A stretch of DNA of 64,000 nt from Amoebophrya sp. A120 (lineage: Eukaryota > Sar > Dinophyceae > Syndiniales > Amoebophryaceae). The DNA lies in assembly GCA_905178155.1 (NCBI GenBank), contig CAJINV010000009.1, positions 2,209,373 to 2,273,372 of the forward strand, read 5' to 3'. Shown here piece by piece: positions 58,401-64,000 of the stretch (within the stretch, counting starts at the first letter, position 1; every line of letters begins with the position of its first letter). Position numbers and translations under genes: made by a program. The notes under the pieces are model-generated. The model had not been told where the DNA came from, ran no database searches, and saw only the letters and a list, made by a program, of their open reading frames with translations.

Positions 58401-61400
58401 GAACCCTCTGCGCCACACGTAAGACCGTCAGGTTCGGGCGATACTTGCTAACCGGGTAGGAGGAGGTTGTCGAAACCAGGTTCAGGTGCTTTTTCGCAAC
58501 GCACCATGCGGCGTTTCGACAGTACTCCACAATGAAGTCCTCCCGGCTTTCCGGTAGCGCGATGTCGTAGCATCGTGGAAAAAAACTGTCGACGATGGAG
58601 CAGGTCACTTGTTGCTTGAAAACGTCGCGGCCGCTTCTTTCTCGAACAAGGCTCGAACAGGCGGTGCTCGAGCTACGAGTAGTACTACAAATCGTCTGCT
58701 TGTTCAAGAACGAATCAACTGGTGCAGGCACAACAGCAACATCTACGTCGACCAAAACTCCCGATGCCGCGGTGTCACTGGACAGGTTTTTCAAGTTTCT
58801 CGCGAGACCGAATTTCGTGGTCAGCTCACGGTTGTGCTGAAAATGGTTGTACAGGTCGTTCTCCTCGTCCAGATTCTTGTAGTCTTCCTCACTGTCCGTA
58901 GCGCACCACTTCAAATTCCACAGGCCGGACTCGACGTACTTGTTTTCCACCCAATTACCCCTATCAAGAAGCGCCTTCCGAATGAATTCGTCGCTGCTGT
59001 CGAGGACAAAGACGCGCTTCTCCAAGCCACATTCCTGCTTTTGCAAAAACAACACCATCCGCTCGCCCTTGGACACGTGCTTATTCATCAGCGACAACTC
59101 TAATACTTCGAAACTCTGCTTCGCCTTCGCGCGGTAGCTGGCGCTCTGTGGGCGGCCGGCCGAAGTCGGGCGCGGGAGCCGGGAGCTCGACGAGAGAGCC
59201 GCTGCAGCTGCCATTCCGGGTGCTGTGCGGGAACTGCTCGGGCGCATCGCAGCGCAGCTGGAGCTTCTAGTTAGTGCGCCGGGCTTGGAGACTGCGGCCG
59301 ATATCACAACTCCATCGTCAGCGACGAAGACGGTATTTGATGTGTCGATGGCGTTGATGGCTGAAGCAGGTCGGTCCTCCGTGCTCCGACAACCACTGCT
59401 GGTGTTGGGTCTAGGCCGTGCGAGCGCGTTTTGGGACGCCGTTTTGCTCTGGTGACCCGTGTATTCCACACGGTCTTGCAGGTCCACCGCCGTGAAAACT
59501 TGGCGATTCGCAACGATATTCACGTTGCGCGGAACTGCCGTGGTAGTTGTAGACGACACACCTGCAGCGTTGTTACCGCTGCTAGAACCTACTTTATTGG
59601 TCGCAAGCGTGTCGTGGTCTTCTTGCTGCTCCTTTTCCGTGGCGGTTTTTCGTCGCTGGGAAGCTTGCGTTCCCTGCAATAGCCGCGACGAAGCAGGTAG
59701 CATACTTTTCATGAACTCCTCCTGCGTTTCGCGGTCTTTGTAGTGTGGCACGTGCAAGGCGGCGGACATTGCAGCCGTGTTTTGCGCTTGCTGGTCCAGC
59801 ATCTGCTGCCGCAGCGCCGCCGCGGACATTCGCCCACTGCTTCTGGTGGAAGACGCGGACTGGGAGCGGGCGGTCGAAGAAGCTGCTGAACCTCGCCGCG
59901 AACCTGCAGTCGACGACGGTCGCGTGACATTTGCGGCTCGCTTGGACGGACTAGCCGAGCCGCTGCGCTGCCGGCAGGCTGCAGGGTCCCCCGCGTCGCG
60001 CTCCCTTTGCCCGGCGGTTGGAGCAGTAGATGAACCCAGATTGATTTCTTCGGCAGCCTTCAAGCTTTCTTCCTCGGAGACACGTTTTGTTGGCGACGGC
60101 GTACTCCTGACTGGCAGCGCGGACGCAGACCGATGGAGTTGCGGTGGTTTCGGCCGCTGCTGGGGCCGCACGAGGTTCTTCTGATATACTGCGAGCCCAT
60201 CGTCGATCACGATGCTCTGCACTTTGCTTTCGGACGTGGGTGTTCGAGGCGGATAGGCCGAGCGCGGTCGCAAGTCCTGAGCTGGCAGGGATGTTAGGAC
60301 GTCAGATCTCGTCTTGTTCTTGTCCACCGGTGTCATTGCCGACTTTGGCCTGGTCGACGTTGTACCGGCTTCCAAACTCGTCTCGCGCGCCAAGACGTGC
60401 TCCGAACGAACCACCAAATTTCGATCTTCGCGATCACCAGCTTCAGCTTGCTTATAGACGGTGGCGCGACCCGCGGCGCCCGATGACGTAGCTGGTCGCT
60501 TAGACGACGCTCCTCCTGCGCCAGCGCCTCCTCGTGTTGCCCCAGCGGAACGGATTTTTCTCGGCGATAACTTCGCCTGATTTATTCCGGCGTGATCCGT
60601 AGGTGCAACTCCCGCATCGGTAGTTTTCGGCGTCGACCTGTGCGGCACGGGGACGTCTGCATTCATCATTTGGGCCGCACGGTACATGTTTTTCGACTGC
60701 TGTAGTGCCTCGGCAAACCGTTGTTCGAACTGCTTTTTCAGGGCGCTGTACTCCTTTGGCTTGCTGCCAGCGTAATTATCCTTGAACACAGCATCCGCTG
60801 TGATCCGCGGGTACCCAGGAATCACACGAAACTTCGTTGTTTTATTTGCAGCAGCAGCCACAGCTTCTCGCTGATGTTGTTCGACGGCGTCTCCTCGGTC
60901 TCGCCCCTCGGCCTCGCCGTCGCATCTGTCATCCTTTCGTGCAGCACTACTCTTTGCACTTGGCTTGGGTACGTCCTCCCGTGAAGTAGATGCTCCAGCG
61001 GCTCTTTCCCGTTCTAGGTCTCGGTCATCCCATGTGATCGCCCTTTTTCGGTGTGGTGAGGATCCAGATGGGTACGACGCTGCGTCCTTCCGCACCAGTA
61101 TCCCGCGTGTAGTAACCTGGTGCCCTGCTGCAGTCTGCGGACGCTGTTGCTGCACGATGTTGTTGAAATCTCCTGGTTGCAAACTAGCACTTGGAGGAGG
61201 ACCAGCCGCCGGTCCCAGCAATCGCGCACCGCCAACATTTCCCTGCCTTGGCGTGGGTCCGCTGGGTCGCGTGGAAAACGAGCCCGCAGCACTGCCGCGG
61301 ACGGTCTTGCTCCGCACGGCGAGCGGGGGCTGCAGTTTCGCGAGGAGGACTTCCTCGTCGTCCGACGAAGAGCTGCCATCGTCATCTTTGATGAATTCGT

Positions 61401-61476
61401 CGACATCCGAGCCTCCGAGGTCCGGAGTCACGTCCAGCAGCTCCGGTTTAAGACGCTCCTCGTTCAGGTCCAGCAT
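52453..61476 (-). CDS. TTLL: Tubulin-tyrosine-ligase-like protein (TTLL3/8 glycylase type) with IQ array, 3,007 aa
   Basis: One uninterrupted frame starts at the ATG 61476 ([15 protein letters not shown]). Residues 1-780 are low complexity. From about 790 the order matches TTLL3/8 glycylases: [16 protein letters not shown], then [22 protein letters not shown], then SFFPRCYDI with a following helix, then the ATP-grasp core. Core motifs are [18 protein letters not shown] (about 1365), [20 protein letters not shown], and [22 protein letters not shown] (about 1540), whose final Glu and Asn fit the metal-binding positions. TTLL3/8 enzymes add glycine to axonemal tubulin side chains. From about 1715 to 2090 there are at least ten IQ-like motifs ([28 protein letters not shown]), which bind calmodulin-like proteins. 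The last 900 residues are Ser/Thr/Ala-rich. The combination suggests Ca2+-responsive axoneme or basal-body targeting. Glycylase rather than glutamylase specificity is inferred from the N-terminal module. Confidence 0.9.
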   Translation of the reverse strand: [3007 protein letters not shown]

Positions 61477-62246
61477 ATCATGTGTTGCTGCTTTGTGGTG
61501 GACGACGAGAATTACAAAAGCACAAGGCCCTCTTCCAGCAGGCTACAGCAAAGACTTGCAATTTGATTGCAATCATTTTCATTTTGGGTGGGAGGTTAGA
61601 AGCATCGTCTAGTGAATGGTCGGAAAGCTTAACGATTCGAAGTTGTGTTCGCGAGAAAAGAAGTTCCTGGTCCTCTTTGGTGTGACTGACATCCAATCTA
61701 GCAGCTTCGCTCAAAAAGAGCAAGATTCGCTGCAGGGCTATGAAGCCGTAGTCGACTATAACGACGAAGTCGAAATACCTTTACGAGGAAGGTACAACAA
61801 GGACCACACTATGTGCGCTTAATACGAGTAGAAGGAGGATTATTACACAATAGACGAGTTGTGACATCTCTCGATGTGGTCTTCTCTCAGTCTCAGTTTT
61901 ATCTCCAACACAGAATCAGAAAGAAAACAAAGCGAAAGCGAGCGCTAGACACATCAATTTTGGGCTACGGTTGGTCACACCTAAATTCTCGACCTCTCAG
62001 TCTCAAGAACGGTAAACGACATCAAAATCATGGACATGGTGCAGCACGGACCACCGCCTCGGCAGACAAAAAGAGAACCATCGCTGGGAGCCTGCACCCC
62101 AGTGGTAGATTCTACTGCCTGAACTCTTGTCTTCAATCCGAAAAAAATGGATGGTAGGAACTCATCTGCTTCATTTATCAAGATCAATAGGGCGCCAAAT
62201 TATCAAAGCCAGACTTGCAGCGGGAGACTGGGACGTCCTGACTCTT
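61477..62246. other. Intergenic region upstream of the TTLL gene
   Basis: About 770 bases without a supported gene or RNA. A second minus-strand frame (62171-62485) overlaps the next gene's 3' end and could mean that its last exon is mis-set. Confidence 0.4.
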
Positions 62247-62951
62247 TTACCCATCCAGTAGTCCCAGTTCTTGTTGTGGCGGCAGGCGGGAGAGTGTGAT
62301 TTCGAGGCTGCGTGGAAAGATTTCGTTTCTGGACGACCGTCCTCCCGTACGATGGTCCATCTCGCACGAGAACAGGCGCTGCACAAAATTTCCGCCGGTC
62401 CGACGACCCTCCGAGCAGTACGTGTCCCGGCCTTGTTGGTCAATCGCACGTCTTTGCTCTGCAGCCGACCTCTTTCTGAAAGCATCCCGCCCTACCAATC
62501 GGCTCAAGATGTGGGAGTCGCTCAGTTCACTTGTCCCATACTCGCCGTCAACATAAGCAGGAGCGCCGGCCGCTTCCCCGCCGGCTGTGCTTTTCGATGT
62601 TGATGACGATGAAAAGGGGAAAAGCACGGACGACACAGCAGTGCTGCTGGTAGCAGCAGACGATGTCGTGGACGTGCTGACTTTGGATGACGACCGATGT
62701 GCTGTTTCGCCTATGCTGCGTCGAACCTCAAACAGCCCCCGTCCGGCGGAGGTGGACGGGCTACCCCTGGCGGGCGGCCGCATTACCGTCCTCGATTTAC
62801 TCGCACCCAAAAAGTCCTCGTCAAAGTGGAAGAAGGTCGAGCCGCTCCATTTGGAAGCGGCTGGCCGCGGGTGAACGATCTCCACTTCCCCGCTGTCCAC
62901 GATGCACTTGCGCTCGCATTGGTCGAAAAAAAAACAAGACATATTGTTCAA
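62247..62951 (-). CDS. Hypothetical protein, about 234 aa
   Basis: The frame begins [15 protein letters not shown] at 62951 and stops at 62247. The first 60 residues ([29 protein letters not shown]) and the last 90 ([39 protein letters not shown]) look constrained; the middle is a Ser/Thr/Ala tract. No family is recognised. The end is uncertain because another frame continues past the stop. It keeps the strand of its neighbours. Confidence 0.45.
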   Translation of the reverse strand: [234 protein letters not shown]

Positions 62952-63602
62952 AGGCTTTTACTTCAAAGGCTTTTATTGCTGTTGCGCTTGTACTATCAAT
63001 ATCATATCAAGCATGCACTACCTCAGACTCTGCATTCAACATTTCCATTTTTTTCCGGCTCACCGGCCCGATGTGGACCATGGGCGTTCTGCTCGTCTTG
63101 TTGCGACCCGAGCTCGCGGCAATGGAAGCAATTATCTATCGGTCGCAATCAGCAAAGCAAGCCAACGTGTTGCTCTCTCCCGAAAATTTCAAAAACTCAA
63201 ACTCACAGCCACCTGTGCCTGTTGATCGATAAGTAGAAGCATCCTCACAGGTGACAAAACAACGTAACACTTTAGGTTTAGATGGGACGCTTTTCTACCC
63301 CTGAAATTGAACAAAGAACCATGTTGTCGGCTATGGTACCACACACAGGGTCTGCCAGCCCCTCACCTCCGGAGTGCTCAACGCGGCAAGTGCAACCAAC
63401 ACGACGAACAAAAACGAAGACGAGACAGAAGGACACAGTGGACTCTATTTCTAGCTTTTGCGATTTGTCCGCCCCGTGTAGGCAAAGAACCCTCCATATG
63501 AAATCAATAGAGCCCCTGCCCAGTGGGACTAGGTCTAGGACAGGAGTACTTACACGACTCGCCAAAAAAATAGAAGCGCTCTGGTCATTTTTTTTGCTGC
63601 CG
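62952..63602. other. Intergenic region downstream of the methyltransferase gene
   Basis: About 650 bases, no supported gene. Open frames here overlap each other on both strands and show no recognisable protein. Confidence 0.4.
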
Positions 63603-64000
63603 TCACGCCCTTTCCAGCACTGCACAGAAGAAGCCGTCCAAACCCTTGGTTTGGGGCAGCGCATGTTTAGGTTCTTTAGACAAGTACAGCTGGTATTTCT
63701 CACAAAAGAATTCAATCTGTCTTGCGTTTTCCTCTGGCAAAATAGAATTAGTCATGTAAACAATCTTGCCTCCACCGCGGGTGGGAGTTTCAAGAGACGA
63801 CCCATTTGCGGCACTTCCATCCTTCCTCGGCACTCTCGCAGCTCCTCTAGTTGGGGACCTTACGTAAGGGAGGGCCTGGTCAAAGATTTCCCGCTGCCTC
63901 GCAATGTACTGCAAGAGCTTTTCCTCGCTAAAGGTGTACTTCATGTCTGGGTTTTTTCGCAGTGCGCCCGTCCCACTATTCGGCACGTCTAAGACGACCC
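63603..64000 (-). CDS. RsmB/NOL1/NOP2-type RNA cytosine methyltransferase, C-terminal part, window-truncated
   Basis: The frame enters from the window edge and stops at 63603. Members transfer methyl from SAM to C5 of cytosine in rRNA or tRNA. Visible order: VVLDVPNSGTGALRKNPDMKY (motif IV, usually DAPCSGTG-x-RRNPD), a helix EEKLLQYIARQREIFDQAL, a roughly 30-residue basic insertion, GGKIVYMTNSILPEEN (motif VI, usually GG-x-hhYxTCSxxxEEN), and the end DGFFCAVLERA typical of RsmB. Both usual Cys are Asn here: PN for PC in motif IV and TN for TC in motif VI. Motif VI Cys normally attacks C6 of cytosine and motif IV Cys helps product release, so classical m5C catalysis is not expected. The 5' part, including most of the SAM fold, lies outside the window. 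Confidence 0.88.
   Translation of the reverse strand, partial: VVLDVPNSGTGALRKNPDMKYTFSEEKLLQYIARQREIFDQALPYVRSPTRGAARVPRKDGSAANGSSLETPTRGGGKIVYMTNSILPEENARQIEFFCEKYQLYLSKEPKHALPQTKGLDGFFCAVLERA

Noticed and set aside
63278-63715. 145-codon minus-strand frame under the methyltransferase end
   Set aside because: It overlaps the methyltransferase in another frame and has no conserved motif.

Overview
This is a nuclear window from a eukaryote, most probably an alveolate near the dinoflagellates; the parasitic syndinian Amoebophrya is the best guess. The reasons are: every convincing gene lies on the minus strand (a unidirectional gene cluster); proteins are very long and rich in Ser/Ala/Gly low-complexity tracts; there is a secreted coiled-coil protein of a dinoflagellate-like type; and several introns are introner-like mobile elements with inverted ends and target-site duplications, mostly without GT-AG borders. 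The organism name is inference; no marker gene here settles it.

Layout, read 5' to 3' along the minus strand from the right edge: the 3' part of an RsmB/NOL1/NOP2-type RNA cytosine methyltransferase with both active-site Cys positions changed to Asn (63603-64000); a small hypothetical gene (62247-62951); a 3,007-residue tubulin-tyrosine-ligase-like (glycylase-type) protein with an IQ-motif array (52453-61476); an unrecognised two-exon gene (47422-51217); a secreted coiled-coil protein interrupted by three introner elements (43306-46861); a SWEET/MtN3 sugar transporter with a long Ser/Thr-rich N-terminal region (39494-41775); two neighbouring paralogues of an unrecognised signal-peptide plus single-TM family (30883-37992 and 23985-29707, the second with three introner elements); a PIEZO mechanosensitive channel of about 5,270 residues with two introner elements (4252-22801); and an unrecognised gene (413-2434).

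The main discovery-type signal is the set of eight intron-sized elements inside coding regions. Each begins and ends with TA at the tips of long terminal inverted repeats, each is flanked by a 5-bp direct duplication, and removal of element plus one duplication copy restores the reading frame exactly in every case. With this model the totals for the three host genes come out as whole numbers of codons (PIEZO 5,272, the 23985-29707 gene 1,345, the coiled-coil gene 688). Only one of the eight exact excisions can be written as GT-AG. Two elements in unrelated genes share the same 29-base end, so at least one family is multicopy. The largest element contains a 0.64-kb palindrome built from repeated copies of its own end motif.

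The genes do not form one pathway. PIEZO, the TTLL protein and the SWEET transporter fit a motile, membrane-active flagellate. Intergenic spaces are 0.5-1.7 kb and AT-richer, and I saw no tRNA, rRNA or CRISPR in them.
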